The translations under genes were made by a program, and so were the position numbers. From Chrysomallon squamiferum (Eukaryota; Mollusca; Gastropoda; Neomphalida; Peltospiridae), in NCBI GenBank assembly GCA_012295275.1, contig CM022679.1, positions 11,078,169 through 11,142,168 of the forward strand: DNA of 64,000 nucleotides. Reading direction: 5' to 3'. Positions within the stretch are counted from its first letter, which is position 1. Every line of letters starts with the position of its first letter. A model generated the notes under the pieces. It made no database searches and had not been told where the DNA came from. It saw only the letters and a program-made list of their open reading frames with translations. Of the stretch, positions 14,028-27,639 are shown piece after piece.

Positions 14028-14585
14028 CTGAACTGGATTTCAGAGGTATATTCTTTTTTTTCTTGAAGTGGATTTCAGAGGTATATTCTATTTTTCTTGA
14101 AGTGGATTTCAGAGGTATATTCTTTTTTTTCTTGAAGTGGATTTCAGAGGTATATTCTATTTTTCTTGAAGTGGATTTCAGACGTATATGTTATTCTAAA
14201 GAAGTGGATTTCAGAGGTGTAAGCTTTCATAACCTGTATCATATTAACATCAGTGTCATTTTCAGAAGATACTACATACATATTCCAGAACTGTAGAGAT
14301 GCTTTCAAGGATTACATGATGGTTCTAAATACAACCATTCCTTCTTGATACTAAAGATATGCAATTGTGTTTGTACATTTTGGCTCTAAAAACATGTATT
14401 ACAGAGATATAAATTGATTCTAAAGGCTTCAACTTCAGAACAATATAAAGATAGGCATTCCAGAGATGGACATTAGTTCTAGAGATATGCATTCCTGAAA
14501 TGTATATTGATTCTAGAGAGATGCATTCCATATGTGTATGTGATTTCTACAGATATACAGTGCCGAGGTGTATGTTGTTTCACAG
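14028..14585 (+). repeat. Decayed minisatellite with a homogenised core
   Basis: The core at 14028-14220 holds about six copies of a 35-40 base unit built around GGATTTCAGAGGTATATTCT. Linkers alternate between a T8 form and a TATTTTT form, so the middle copies make an A-B-A-B dimer pattern of about 75 bases. Beyond 14280 the same theme (TTCTAGAGATATGCATTCC) recurs as strongly diverged units to about 14585. The 116-codon plus-strand frame here is repeat-derived. Confidence 0.8.
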
Positions 14586-15598
14586 ATAACAGAGACAACT
14601 GGCAGACAAAGTATGATATTGAATGACCAGCTAGTGCCTGTTGGCTGAATCAATGTCTATGGTTATTCAGTTTAAAAAACAAAAGAAAATTTGCATTGTT
14701 TCTTCACATCTGACTGCAATGTTACATCTACTGGACAACATACATACATATACAGGTAGCCAAGTGTTGCATGGATTAAATGATTCTTTGGCAGCAGTGG
14801 TGATGAGTAATCTTCAGTGCATTTGTTACATGTCTTGTGTCACTTATTGCTCATCATTGCAGCTGAGATGGATTCTGAAATGTGGATATTTTTTTATTTT
14901 GTGTCTTTAAAGTTATTCTAAGGAAGGTCTGTGGTTTTGGGAGGGTATTCTTTTTGGTAATCTTTTGAATTTTTTTGTTATTGACATTTTATTTTACAGT
15001 CTCTGCTGTTATAATAGAATAAGAAAATAAAGAATTAAAAGTTATTTTTGCTGGCTTTTTTAATTTCTGTTGAGATTGTTGTTGAGTGAAATTTAACAAA
15101 TCATCACAATAATATTTCCATTATCAAGGTATTTATACAAATTTATTGTTCATTTATCTGTATATCTGAAGCTCTCTTATTTATTATCATTTATATTTTA
15201 AATTCAGTTTAGTTAGTTTCTGCTTGTTTTAAGCATTTTTTAATTTATTACAATTAACAAATGCAATTGTAATTAAATTATCTGGTTTCTGTGGGGTACG
15301 GTTTACATGAGCAAGGATTATTTCAAGTACACAGAGGAAATTGCTTCACAGAATTATATCAACATCTCTGCTTGGGAATCTTGCAGTACACTGAAGACAC
15401 TTTGAACAGCAGAACTAATTATGAACAAAAAACCCCAAAAGAACTGTAAATACAAAACAGAAAACATCTCAAAGAACTGATAGAGCAAATCTGCAGCCAG
15501 AATCGACCATCAGACTGAAGATGTTTTCAAAGGAGGAAACAAGTCTTGAGGACAAAAGGACTGAGGATGGTAATGCTGTATGAATAACTACATCTGTA
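14586..15598. other. Unique sequence upstream of bantam
   Basis: No protein gene recognised. A possible acceptor (GAATCTTGCAG ending at 15386) and the donor at 15755/15756 would bound an exon containing the microRNA hairpin, so part of this stretch may be primary transcript. The promoter cannot be placed. Confidence 0.4.
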
Positions 15599-15669
15599 GA
15601 CAAGCCTGGTTTTCACAATGATTTGCCAGAAAGATTGATTCTGAGATCATTGTGAAAACTGATTTTGTC
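15599..15669 (+). ncRNA. bantam: bantam microRNA precursor hairpin
   Basis: A perfect 14-base inverted repeat (15609-15622 with 15646-15659) forms the core of a hairpin. It is extended outward by G-U wobbles, a 2x2 internal loop and further pairs to 15599/15669, and inward to a terminal loop near 15630-15640. The 3' arm at 15642-15664 begins TGAGATCATTGTGAAAAC. It differs from my recollection of the fly bantam mature sequence at only two of 23 positions (11 and 17) and keeps the full seed GAGATCA. bantam is a protostome microRNA known to repress growth- and death-control targets through 3'UTR pairing. The hairpin lies on the strand opposite to SoxE, about 23 kb beyond the SoxE stop, so the two genes converge. 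Hairpin and seed are seen directly; family assignment rests on known bantam sequences. Confidence 0.93.
15642..15664 (+). ncRNA. bantam: bantam mature 3p strand
   Basis: Predicted guide strand of about 23 nt, with seed GAGATCA at nucleotides 2-8. The start is set by alignment with known bantam. The 5p partner would lie at about 15606-15628. Exact ends need small-RNA reads. Confidence 0.88.
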
Positions 15670-15749
15670 ATTTAAATCATCTGATTGGTCACAAGTGGGA
15701 TGGGAAGGTCTGAAGATATGATGTCAGGATTTGGTTGGTCACAGCTTCA

Positions 15750-15762
15750 GAGAGGTAAGATA
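15750..15762 (+). promoter_or_regulatory. Candidate splice donor downstream of bantam
   Basis: AGAG|GTAAGAT closely matches a consensus donor and lies about 85 bases after the hairpin on the same strand. If used, bantam would sit in an exon of a spliced primary transcript. This is inference from one splice-like site. Confidence 0.3.
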
Positions 15763-16892
15763 ATATTATTATTATTATTATTAATATTGTTCTTGTTGTT
15801 ATTTTTTCTGTAATTATTTTTTACATTTTTACATATATATATATATATATAAGTTGTTGTTTTTTTTCATATGATAACTGACAAACTGGAAGATTTTGAT
15901 AGTAAATTTATACCAATGTATTAATTTTTATTTAAATGTAATTTAAAATATTTTATTGTAATTATTAAAGTTCTTTTTATTTTTGAAAACTTATTTATAA
16001 ATATATAATATGTCCTGTTTCTATTTTCTTCTATTAATCATCATTCACTTTTCAGATTTAACGATATCTTTACATTTAACAAGATTTTTTTATTAAACTC
16101 ATAATGCTGAATTTAAATACCCTGTTTCTCTCTTAAATGCACCTAACTTTATACATTTATTCTGTTACATACATCCTTGCTACTTACGTTTTGTACTTAT
16201 CATAGACACTAGATGTTAATTAACTTCATAAACAGTTTGTTACATTGTTATTTCTGGATACATTAAACATTTTGTCTTGGCGATTTTTATCTTTGCAAAC
16301 ATTTAACCAAATTCCTTGATGGTTTCTAGTCTCTTGTTTTTTTATTTTTATAAAGAAGTAAAAGTTTTGCTTGACGTAATTAAAACAAGAACGATCTGAC
16401 TCATTCTCCGACTGCTGACATCGTGTTTTATCAGTTTACTCACAAATGAAAAATGCTTCTGTCCAGACTGTAGCTGTTTTGTGCCATTGTGTGCCACTTG
16501 GAAACAAGAAATAAATAAAACAGTTTTGTTATTCTTCGTTTGTTATTTCTTTTTTCTTTCTTTTTTATAGACTTAGTAGAAAATACTTGGAAAGTATATA
16601 TATTTTTTTAAATATTTTTACGTCAGATGCAGCATCTGGATAAAAAAAAAAAAAGAAAAAAAAACATTGTTTAGAGTCTTTGGATGCTTATGAAATGAGC
16701 CAACGTTTTAATGCAATTAATGATGACATAATTTAACTCCACTTGGGGGGGAAGGATTAAAAGTGGCAATTTTGTCATGCTTTGGGTCATGAAACCAGGA
16801 TTTGCGTGTCTGTTAAATTAATGGTTGTAAAACTTTGTTACACAAACCAAGAACAAATTTCTAGAGATGAAACGTTTTGTATTTATGCTTTT

Positions 16893-16924
<32 letters not shown>

Positions 16925-18424
16925 TTTTTTTAATGCATACGACTGGGTATCTTATTACTCTTCCTCCTATAATAAAGCTGCATTTACATAAACAAATGAA
17001 CATTTATTTTACAAGAATACCTTTGGCTTTGCTAACCTTCATATAAATTCTACATTTATCTTTAGTTAAAATAAAAAAAAAAAAGGTTTTAAAACCCAGT
17101 ATATGTTACACAGCTGACAGCCGCCATACAAAAATGTTTAATAATTAAAAACAAAAAACGTTTTACAAGGGAGATAGGGACCTATAATAGGAAAAGGGGA
17201 GATAATTATAAAACTATTAAGAGTGTGGAAATCAAGGGTCAACGTATATTGTGTGCGTCGGTGTGTGTGTGTGATGGAGTGAGTGAGTGTGTCAGTAAGT
17301 ACAAAACATTGTCTTACAATGAACCAAATTTAACAGTAAGAAACGATGTCGTAGAATGATGCAGTGTTCAGCACGAAATGAGAGTAAAATATTAGCGGGT
17401 GATGAATAAATCGTAGATTAACATTAACACTCGATTATTACATTCATTCATTTGCTCGTGACCAAACTACATGTTAGCACACTGAATCAGGTGTAAGGAA
17501 TGTTAGCACGGCAAGCAGTGTTTGTCATACAGGTGTTTCAACAGCCTCTAGACATTGTCAGACTATTTCTGTTTCAACCACAGAACGCCGTGTTCAAGAC
17601 TTGCTGATTTGACATCCACACCTGTGACTTGTCAAACCCCACTGAGCGCTGGTTGGACAACTGGACATAAACGTGTTACGTAAACACTCGATCAATGACG
17701 ATCCAAAACTTCCAGGATTTTGAAAGTTTTTTCCGTAGTTATGAAACATAAAATGTATAGTGTTATAGGTATTGGAGCCACATGCTACTAGGACGTTATA
17801 TATATATAGCGAGATTACAAAACATTTGAACAAACCCGGTGCTGTAAGTTCATGATCTGTTCTTGTCGAGCAGAAGCAAGAATTATTTTAGACTTACAAA
17901 GGTGCGTGCTACTACTAAATGATACACAGACTGGAACGACACAATCTGTGGGCGCAGTGAAAAAGATTCGATCACACCTCCGAATAAATGCACTGGGTTA
18001 TATACTAGAACCTGTAACGTTTTCAGTTCATTTCAGACAGAGAGAAGTGATTTTAATTTCAATACATTTTCTGAAGATCAAACAAGAGCAGTAAATAACT
18101 AAAATTAAAACACATGGTATAATAACACAACAACAGAACAATTTATTTTCTAACAAGTTGAAGCGTGCATGTTAATTCCGCGCCTTTCACAGCGTTCCGA
18201 CTTGTTTTATTCATTTATTTTTTTATTTTATTTTATTTTATTTCCTTGTATGTGTCTGTGTGTACATATGGGTTGTTTATATGTTCAGTGACTTTTTACC
18301 ATTTATTTTTTAAAATTGAAATAAACGGTCAGAAAAATGTTTGATGTTAATTTAGTTTTGTTATTTTTTTTTTTGTTTTTTTTTTTTTTTTTTTTTTATT
18401 TCCTTCTCTGTATCTATCAGTATT

Positions 18425-18476
<52 letters not shown>

Positions 18477-21400
18477 TGTGTGTCTTTCAGTCTGCTCTCC
18501 GTTTACTATTTATCATATTTTATTTCATTTATATTTTTTTTATTTTATTTTTATTTTTTTTCACGAACGTACGTTATTGGCGAACCTGTTAACTTTTCAT
18601 TTAGATAGCTTGATAAAATAAAAAAAAAGATAAAAAAAAAGGGGTAGAATGAAATCATCACTAATTTTAAATTTGTGACAAACACACGAGACACAAAAAG
18701 AACCCTCGCCCGAGATCGTGTCTGATTTCATGAACGAAAACAGTCTCATGTAGCTTTTTTTTTTTTCCTCCTTGTTTTTCATTTCCTTCCTGTCCCAGGT
18801 ATTTTCTTTGTCGCGTCCTACAAGTCATCGAGAATCAAACCATGCGCTATTAATGCATGGAAATCTTTAGAAAGTTACGCCATTGCGGGCTACTTACTAA
18901 GATAACCAACAACGACATTCATTTTAAAACGAGAGAGATACGTTTACTCGTCTCTTTGTGTTTTGCAATAAAAAAGTCGTCTTAATCCATTATTTCGATA
19001 TAAACGGGATATTAAAGTTTTGCTGCGGTTATATAACGTCACAGAAAATGTATACATCTTCTAAGAAGGCGAAATATAAAGAAGAAGAAGAGACAAAAAA
19101 CGGGTGATAAAAAAAGGAATATTTAGAAAAGAAAACATAATGTCATTTAAAATGAATACGTATGATGCTTGAAAATCGAGTCACACAATTACTCAAATGT
19201 ACACTTGAAAAAAAAAAATGTTAAAAAAAATAAAAATGAATGTAAACAAGAAATATGTACATGAACAAGATAAAAATGTCATGGCCGTATTTTTAAACTT
19301 GAACAAAAATATATCTAATTATTATTTCATTAATTATTTTCTCTGCTAAATGACATGAATCAGCTAAATCAGCTATGCCAGTGAAGGCGTTTGACCATCT
19401 ACAGTAGAGACGGAATTTAGTTCTTATTAGAAGAAACTATCAGTTTGAAATTTAAAAACAATAATAATAATAAATTCTTTTTGTGGGGGAGGGTCATTAA
19501 AAAATTTAAATTACAAATGAAATGTATTATAAATGCATAATTTATGTAAAAGAAGAAAGTAAAATAGAAAATTAAAAAAATTAAATTAAAAATTAAAAAA
19601 GGAAAATTATACTATTTTAAAAAAACAAAATAAAAAAAAAGACTTTTGAAAGAAAAGAACCAAAATAAATGAAAATAACATTAAAAAGAAATTATCTGAA
19701 AGAAGAAAAAAGACAGAGAAACAATAAACAAAGCAGTAAATACGTATTATCGTAATAAAGCAATTAAAAGGGTTTCAAGCAGAAAAGATAACAGATATTT
19801 ACGTCACTACGCAAGTCAACTAGTCAACGTGCAAAACTTCTTAGCGTTATTTTCGTAAAACAAACAAAAAGAACAAAACGTAGTATTAAAATATAAGTCG
19901 GTAATATTTATCTATAGAATCTGAAGTTAAAGCTGCAGGTTATACTGAAAATCCATATATCTATTTAAAATGTATTTTAGAAGAAAACAATCACGGCAAA
20001 GGTATGTTAAATAAATAAATAAAAAACAAAATAAAATTTTGAAAAATTTTGAAAAATTGAAATAAAATGAAAAATTACGTTTTAAACAACGTTAAATTTC
20101 GAATAGATCCGATCAGCTTTCTGATTTTTTTCACTGATCCCTGAGATAAATCCTGGTTTATAATTAATGGTGTTGTGTAACATGACGAGATGTGAAACTT
20201 GCAGGATTGGCAATGCTTTATGCTTGTTCTCTCGCGCCCTGCTTTTACAGCTGGTCTCGCCCAATCAGCGAAACTAAAATAAGTTTTATTCCATTGAATT
20301 CCTACAGTGACGAATCGAAAGATTACGGCATGTTTTTTTCCTGACTAGTGGACGGTACATTTCAAAAGAATCTTTTGCTTAGTGTAGTCCATAAAAAAGG
20401 CAAAGAAGGATTAATTTCTGGAGATAGATTTTTCATTCGATAACTGTCAGTGCACGTTATTCAGTACATTGAATATGCGATTAAATCGCAGTATCAGCTT
20501 TCGAGCAGTTCCTGAATAATGTTATACAGTCAGAACGTTTCAACGGAAAAGGCTACTTAAATACCTCATCTAATGATTATAACAGAAATCAGAAATCATC
20601 AATTTAAAGAAACATAAAAACGACATTTCTGAATCATAGATTACAGAAGTTAGACAAATGCGTTTATAATTTTTCATGATACTGATTTTTGCCTGAGCAT
20701 GTTAATTTTTTGAAATCACAGGGAATGGAATCAAAATGAAGCTAACGACATAAGGAATATGAGTATTTCTATAATTAACTAACCCGAAATATGATTATGC
20801 TTTCCTGTCCATGGGAAGGTGAATTTAAAAAATGAATTCTTGATGATATCTGTCCTAATTCTCGTTTATTTCGAACCAGTAATAAAATATTATGAACACA
20901 TAAAAATAAAAAAATATATTTTTTAAAATCCCCAAAAATCAACAAAAAAATCCAACAGTTTATTTTAATATAACGATTTTAAATTTTATTTTATGACAAA
21001 TGTATTTTATATATTTATTGAAATTTCTTCTGAATTTATTTTCGAAACGTGCTCTGTCACTTTTTTTTTTTTTATTATTTTTTTTTCATACAGATTTATG
21101 AACATATAGTATTTGTTTTTGTTGTCTTTGGTTTTAGAATTTAGATACTAAGTATATATACACTAATTATATAATATAGCGATTAATATTTCAAATAAAG
21201 CATCTTTGACATAAATGACTGTCATAAGTTAACAGACGAAATCTGGATCTGAAACACAAACTTCTCAGTTATAAAAAAGTTTACATTATGCTAGTATTCA
21301 GAACTAACATCTCAACCAGTACCGACCATTCTAAAACAAATCAAAGTCATGTAGACACGACAGGCAAATCCAATAGTTATTAGTAAGATTATTTGTAATA

Positions 21401-22200
21401 AAATTTAGGTTTCAATTCTGTGCAAATGGCCACAATCTTTTGCATGTAAATTAACATTTCTTCATTACATTTTAATATTGACCGTTATTCGGTGTCAATC
21501 AATTCTTTGTCCCGCCCACGGCAACATTCTAGTTTTGTATGTGACTATCGATCGCCGATTTGATAATACACGTAATGTTAAATCATTCCTTGATTTTCAG
21601 TTATAATCTTTTTGAAATTGATAAGATGCGTTAAATACATCTATTCGCCATTACTGAAAATACTACCATTGATCTTAAAATGCAATGGACAATGATAAAA
21701 TTGGTTCCTAAAGGTATATTAACACTACATCATTTACAGGATCATTATAATGTCTGGTTACGATTGAACTAATCAAAACCTGAAAAAAATTAGAATGCAC
21801 TGAAAAATGAAGATAACAAAATGTATGTTACCTTTACACAAACTAATAAGCTGTAAGCGATTATAAAAAAAAAAAAAAAAAAATCGTTCCAATGAGTCGC
21901 ACAAAGGTTACCTTCCTTTAAAGTTTTTGATTGACTTTGCGGTTATCACTGAATCAGTATGTTCGGTATATATATCACGGTTATCATTATTATTGTATTT
22001 GTAAACATGTCAGTGGATAAGCTCCTGGCTCGCGCTGTATGTCAAATAAAATATTATGTACGTTGTTGTGATTGGACTTTTTAAATAGATTTTGCGATTT
22101 CGTGTATCACCTCAGAAAATGCGCCAGTCTCTCTGAAGCCGTTCACAGTTATGTCTTTGTTTTATACTAGTCTGTAACGTGAACTCAAGATGAGTTTTAA
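15763..22200. other. Non-coding AT-rich intergenic stretch
   Basis: No gene recognised. It holds short ATT and TA runs (15760-15850), poly-T/poly-A (16891-16931, 18368-18398, 21866-21884), a GT run (18430-18472) and a unique, less AT-rich patch at about 17440-18010. Short frames over this patch show no domain. From 19000 to 20090 the plus strand is strongly A-rich. Confidence 0.65.
18430..18483. repeat. GT microsatellite
   Basis: About 22 GT units with a TTTGTGTG interruption near the end, next to a poly-T tract at 18368-18398. Confidence 0.9.
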
Positions 22201-22234
22201 ATGTTCCTCGCTTATCTGATTATTGGGTGCGGCA

Positions 22235-23932
22235 TTTTTTTTTTTATTATTTTTTATTTATTTTATTTTATTTTATTTTATTTTATTTTATTTTATTTAT
22301 TATTTCATTTTATTTTTATTTATTATTTATTTATTATTTCATTTTATTTTTATTTATTTATTATTTCATTTTATTTTTATTTATTTATTTATTTATTTAT
22401 TTACGCTTTTTATTATTATTATTATTTTTTTTCTTCTTCTTCTTCTTCTTCTTCTTATTATTATTATTATTATTATTATTTTTATTTTTATTTTTATTTG
22501 CCTTTTTTGATAATTAATTGATTTGTTTGTTTTACTTTATTATTTGTACATTTATCATTATTAAATTATTATTAGTATTAATTTCTGTTTGGTATACTTT
22601 TTACTTATGTATTTACTTATTCATTCATTTATTCATTCATTCATTCATTTTTTTTTTTTTATTTACTTATTTATTTTGTTTGTGATTTTGTTCGTTTCGT
22701 TTCAACATTTATTGTTCGTTTTGTTAATAAATTTTATTTATTAATTTGTACATATATATACACTTTTTAAAATTTGTATACTTGTTTCTTGATTTATTAT
22801 TTGTATTTGTGTTAGTAATCTCGCTGTTATTGTTGTTGTCGTTGCTGCTGTTGTTTTATTTCTAAAAAAAATTCTTGTCGCTCTTTTCTCTTCTTTTTTT
22901 TGATGTTTTTTATTTTTTACTTTTTTATTCACATGCTTTTTTTGTTTTGTTATTATTATCTATGTTAAGATGCATTATTTATTTATTTATCTGTCTATTT
23001 GTCTCTTTATTTCTCTATGTATCTCTGTATTTATCTGTGTATCTGTCCGTCTATCCATCTATCTATAGTTATTTAATTTTAACAATAAATATATAACATT
23101 TTTTATATAAAATTATTATTATGTCCATTACGATACATTATTTATTCATGTCTCTACCTGTCTCTCTATCTTTCTATTTATTTGTATCTATGTGTATATC
23201 TATGTATCTATCTATTTGTCTGTCTATCTATTTCTCTATATATTTAGTAATTTAGCTATTTATTTATTATTTATTTATATTTTGTTTACTTTATATATAT
23301 ATATATATATTTATATTTTTTTTTTTTTTTTTTTTTTTTTATGGGATGCTAATTTATTTGTAATCATTGTGTTTAATGTAAGTTTAGATACACTGACTGT
23401 AATATTATTTTTGCTCAAATTTTTAACTAACTTTACAGACGGGGTTCAGTATTTCAAAACTATGTTACATAGTCTTATTTTATCTGAACAACTCACGTAC
23501 GTGGGTTTTGCTGTCTTCTTCAAGAATCCACCTATCACTTTTGTCCACGAGTGAAAATCTCAGTTTTTCTCAGCGCTGGTTTTTGCCAAGGTCCCCATTT
23601 TAAACTTTATGAAACGAGTAAATATTGTAATAAAAACAATCAACAAATATTCATCGATTTTTGCCACATCACACATTCTGAAAACCAGTCCTGTTGATGC
23701 TTTTGTCAATATAAGTTTTAGTGTCAACAATTGAGACAAAACCAGGAAAGATTTATTGGCTATTTGTTTTTTTTTTTTTTGTTCTCATTATTTTGTCAGT
23801 TGTATCAAAAACATAAAATTTTGGTACTAGCGTAAATTATTTGGTGATGTTTTGTTTGGCTTATTTCAAAAATCATTATTTATTTATTTATTTATTTTAT
23901 TTTATTTTATTTTATTTTATTTAATTTTTAAT

Positions 23933-23989
<57 letters not shown>

Positions 23990-25200
23990 TTTTTATTTTT
24001 ACTTTAGTTGTTTTTTTCTGTATATTTTTAAATTATAAATTATTTATTCATTTATTTATTTATTTGTTTGTTTCTTTGTTTGTTTGTTTCTTTGTTTGTT
24101 TCTTCTTTCTTTCTTTCTTTTTTCTTTTAAAAAAAAGAAAAAATTATTTCCTTTTCTAATTATTTATTTCTGTTTTCTTATATTTCTATTTAGCTAAATA
24201 ATATACACTTTATTATTGTTGTTGTTGTTGTTTTAAGTAGAAAATTGCCGAAATTTATACTAATATTAATATTTTCAGTATTTATATTTAAAATTATACA
24301 AACATACACTCATTTGTTATTGTTTCTTTCTTTGTTTTTTTATGTTGTTGTTGTTGCTGTTGCTTTCCTTAATATTAATTACAAAATATATCGATTACAC
24401 ATTTTATATAATTATTTATAACGTTTCGGTTTTCATAAATAATATTTACCAGTTTATTATTACATGTATTATTATTATTATTATTGTTATTTATTTATTT
24501 ATTTATTTTTTTTTTTTATTCAAAGATATAGTTCACCCTAAATAATAAGGAAATACATTTTAATTTTACATCATAAAAAATCAAACAGTAATTCTAAAAA
24601 TAAATAAATAAATAAATTTAACAAAACTTCAATTTTTAAAGTTTAACGAAAATGTGTTCAAATTTTGAGCGTATTGTTAGTGTTAAATTATTTTTCTATA
24701 TTTATTTAATTTATATATATATATGTTTTTGTATAAAGATAAATGCATTACAGTTCTTTTCAGAGAAAACATGACTGCAACAGATAAGTATTATTATCTA
24801 GCGAATAGAAAGTTATTCTGATAAATTTCTATTTGCGGAATGAATGTAAGGTTTGTATTTCAGGAAAACAATAATTTTCTTTCTTCTTTTCCTTTTTTTT
24901 TTTTTTAATTATTTATTTATTTATTTATATATTTTTTAATAATAAAAATTTACGTCAATACATTTGTTGTTTCTTTTTCTCTCTTTCCTCCCTTCCTGCA
25001 TATATTATTTATTTATTTATTTGTAAAAAAAAATATTTCAATTATTTTATAAATTGCTAATTTAAAACAACAACAGCAATAATAATAATGATGATAGAAA
25101 AACAAAATGTTATCTTTGTAAATTTGTTATTTCTTCCTTTTTTATGTTCAGTTTAAAGAACAAAAAAAAAATAAATAAATAAATAAATAAATAAACCAGT
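22235..25200. repeat. 3 kb low-complexity block of TTTTA, TTTA, TTA, TCT and TCTA repeats
   Basis: Successive simple arrays: TTTTA then TTTA (22245-22405), TCT (22432-22456), TTA (22456-22500), TTTA/TTCA (22600-22670), TCTA/TTTA (22976-23270), TA plus poly-T (23290-23340), TTTTA and TTTA (23878-24000), TTTG (24065-24110), TTG (24214-24232), TTTA (24488-24510, 24907-24930, 25004-25022) and AAAT (25171-25196). One unique island with a CACGTACGTG palindrome (23494-23503) lies at 23341-23760. All frames here are repeat artefacts. Confidence 0.9.
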
Positions 25201-25783
25201 GACTGTGGTGGTAGGAAAATATGTTTATGATTTTATGCATCCAAAAACATTGTTAAAAATTAATGATAAAACTGAAGAAAAAAAAAAAAAGGAGTTTTCA
25301 CAAATAATCAGAATCTCAATGAAAAAACAAAAACAAATCGGGTTTGACAACAGAAGATTTGCATGTTAGTTTTCTGAACCTCGTGTTAATTTTAGTGTGT
25401 GCGTTCATCATTGGGACGTGTTTGTCAAGAGAGGACTGTTCAAACTGAGTCCAATTTGTGCAACAAATTTGAACATCTCCACAAATGTCCAAAAACTACG
25501 ATGAAGAGAAGGACCTTCGCCGTGAACTCATTTTTGATGTTGACAGATGACAAGACGCAAGTTTGTATCAACATTTTGTCATCAGAAGTTGGCAATTTGG
25601 CTTTAGCGACCTTTTAGAAACATCAGGTTCAAATCAAGGTTAATTTCCAAATTTCATTTGTCGTGAACTTAATAAAATATACACCGAGAGACTTTTTGAC
25701 GTTTATATTACGTCATTTTGGTAGTAAACGTTTGGTCTATATCAAGAAACGTGTCCTTTTTATTTTTTATTTGTCAGTTTCTT

Positions 25784-25841
<58 letters not shown>

Positions 25842-25858
25842 TACATACATATATATAT

Positions 25859-25896
<38 letters not shown>

Positions 25897-26590
25897 TATT
25901 GCTATTATTTATTTATTTACTTACTTATTTATTTTATTATTATTTTTTATTTTATATTTTTTTAATAGCAGTTAAAATAATAAAATATCAATTAAACTGT
26001 AATGGTATTTGGAGTGGCAGTATATACTATTAAATAAGATGTTTCTTATATAGTTTGTTTAAATGAGTTATAGTTCGTGAAAGTGAAAAACAACAAGTAA
26101 TACCCTAGGTATGTCTGGGATGTTAAAAAAGCTATCTTCATTTACTTAGTAACTTACCGAGCTCAAATCTCGTTGTTAGACAAGGTTGCCTTCTTTTGAC
26201 TTTCTCAAACGATTGTCTTACTTGAGACCTTTGTTATCAGCAGACCAGCAAAAGTGACCACAAGAAAGATCTTAGTGGAATTCTGTAAGCCCTTAACAAA
26301 CGAGGGATAAAAAATAGCGTTCATAATCTCTGACCAGCGAATTGGTTTTAAATTATTTATAAGCTGTTGTTGTTCTTTGCTAAATAAAAATAGTTTTTAT
26401 ATACGAGATCTCCTGAATTTTTTAAATTTAAAAAAAAAGAAAATTTGATTTTGTTTTGAATTTTAAAAAAAAAAAAAAAAAAATAAATTTTTTTTTTTTT
26501 TTTTGTCGGTTACATTTGTGAACAATGGTCCATCTACATAATGTATTATATATTATTCTGTATCCTTTCTGAATTCATGATATCTTAATT
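25201..26590. other. Non-coding stretch with TA/CA microsatellite
   Basis: No gene recognised. It includes a TA run (25788-25839), CA (25859-25874), TA (25876-25896), TTA/TTTA tracts to 25965, and poly-A/poly-T near 26463-26505. Unique sequence at 26100-26400 shows nothing identifiable. Confidence 0.65.
25788..25896. repeat. TA / CA / TA compound microsatellite
   Basis: About 26 TA units, a short ATACATAC spacer, about 8 CA units, then about 10 TA units. Confidence 0.95.
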
Positions 26591-26599
26591 CATTTCAAT

Positions 26600-27510
26600 A
26601 TTAAGCGGTTACTCGAATATAAATATATGGTTTTGGTATAATTAGGAGATGAAAATTCAAATCTGTTTCCGTCACGCCCTGGGCTACTTTTATTCATAGC
26701 GGTTAGAGGTGTTTTATATTCACCATGGCGTAAGAAAAGGGCCTTTGATAAGTCAGTTCGGAGAATGGCTGATAAAGGAAGTAACTCGATGGACGACCTG
26801 GGAGATTTGATCCTGAGGCCTACCATGCTTCACACTAGCGAGTCAAGCGCTTCTGAGTTTCAGCCAAGTTTTGCTAGTTTTGAAAGTCGCATCGCCTTAA
26901 CTGCGTCAGTGTGTTATTCATTCTGGTGTTTAAAGAACAAGACGACATTAATTATCTTTACGCCTACGCACAGACACGCGCGTCACAGCGATACTGTCCA
27001 CTGTGTGGTTAAACACGGGCTTTCGTAATGTCCTTTCCTAATCCTTGTTGTAATGTTTTCGACAATGACGCTAAGTCGCGAACTAACACGTCTTGGGATT
27101 AGACGGTCGCCAGGAGGTTTTTAGAAGAAAAACAACAATCCTTTAGCTTGACGTTAAATGCGCCATGTTCTCTCTTCTAACGGTACTAACGAACGTATCT
27201 GTTTACTACACGGTTACTTGCGAGCAGAACGCTGAAATATCACGTATCAGTTGATTGTTACGTTTAATTGTCTCGTCATTGTTTTGCTGTCAGATTAATG
27301 GGCCGTGTTTTACAAGAGTTCTATTGAAATTTCAGATGTTGGTGGATTTTCCGAGAGATTTGTATCAGAGACGAAGGATTCTCCGAGAACGAGATGAACT
27401 TAATTGTTTTAATCTCGGCGGATTGGAAGGGATCATCTGTACAAACATGTCCGTTTTATCTGAGAATTATTATCTGAGAAAAATACCCACACATACATAA
27501 AATACTTACG
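26600..27510. promoter_or_regulatory. CpG-bearing unique island with repeated SOX-type motifs
   Basis: About 900 bases free of simple repeats, with visibly more CpG than the flanks. SOX-type cores AACAAT/ATTGTT occur at 27134-27139, 27254-27259, 27278-27283 and 27403-27408, plus ACAAT at 27062-27066. Short frames on both strands (for example 26826-26590 minus, 26765-27028 plus) have no recognisable domain. It may be a distal regulatory element, possibly SoxE-responsive; function is inference. Confidence 0.3.
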
Positions 27511-27639
27511 TACACTGTACATGAATGAAAATGCACACGGATATAAACACATGCGCACAGACACACTATTTATGTTGGACAATGCACTAAGTCGACCAAT
27601 AATTTCAGGTTTCTCTTTTGTTTTATTAGTGCATATTAA

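Noticed and set aside
22201-25200. Long Phe/Tyr/Leu-rich frames
   Set aside because: All derive from TTTA, TTA and poly-T arrays.
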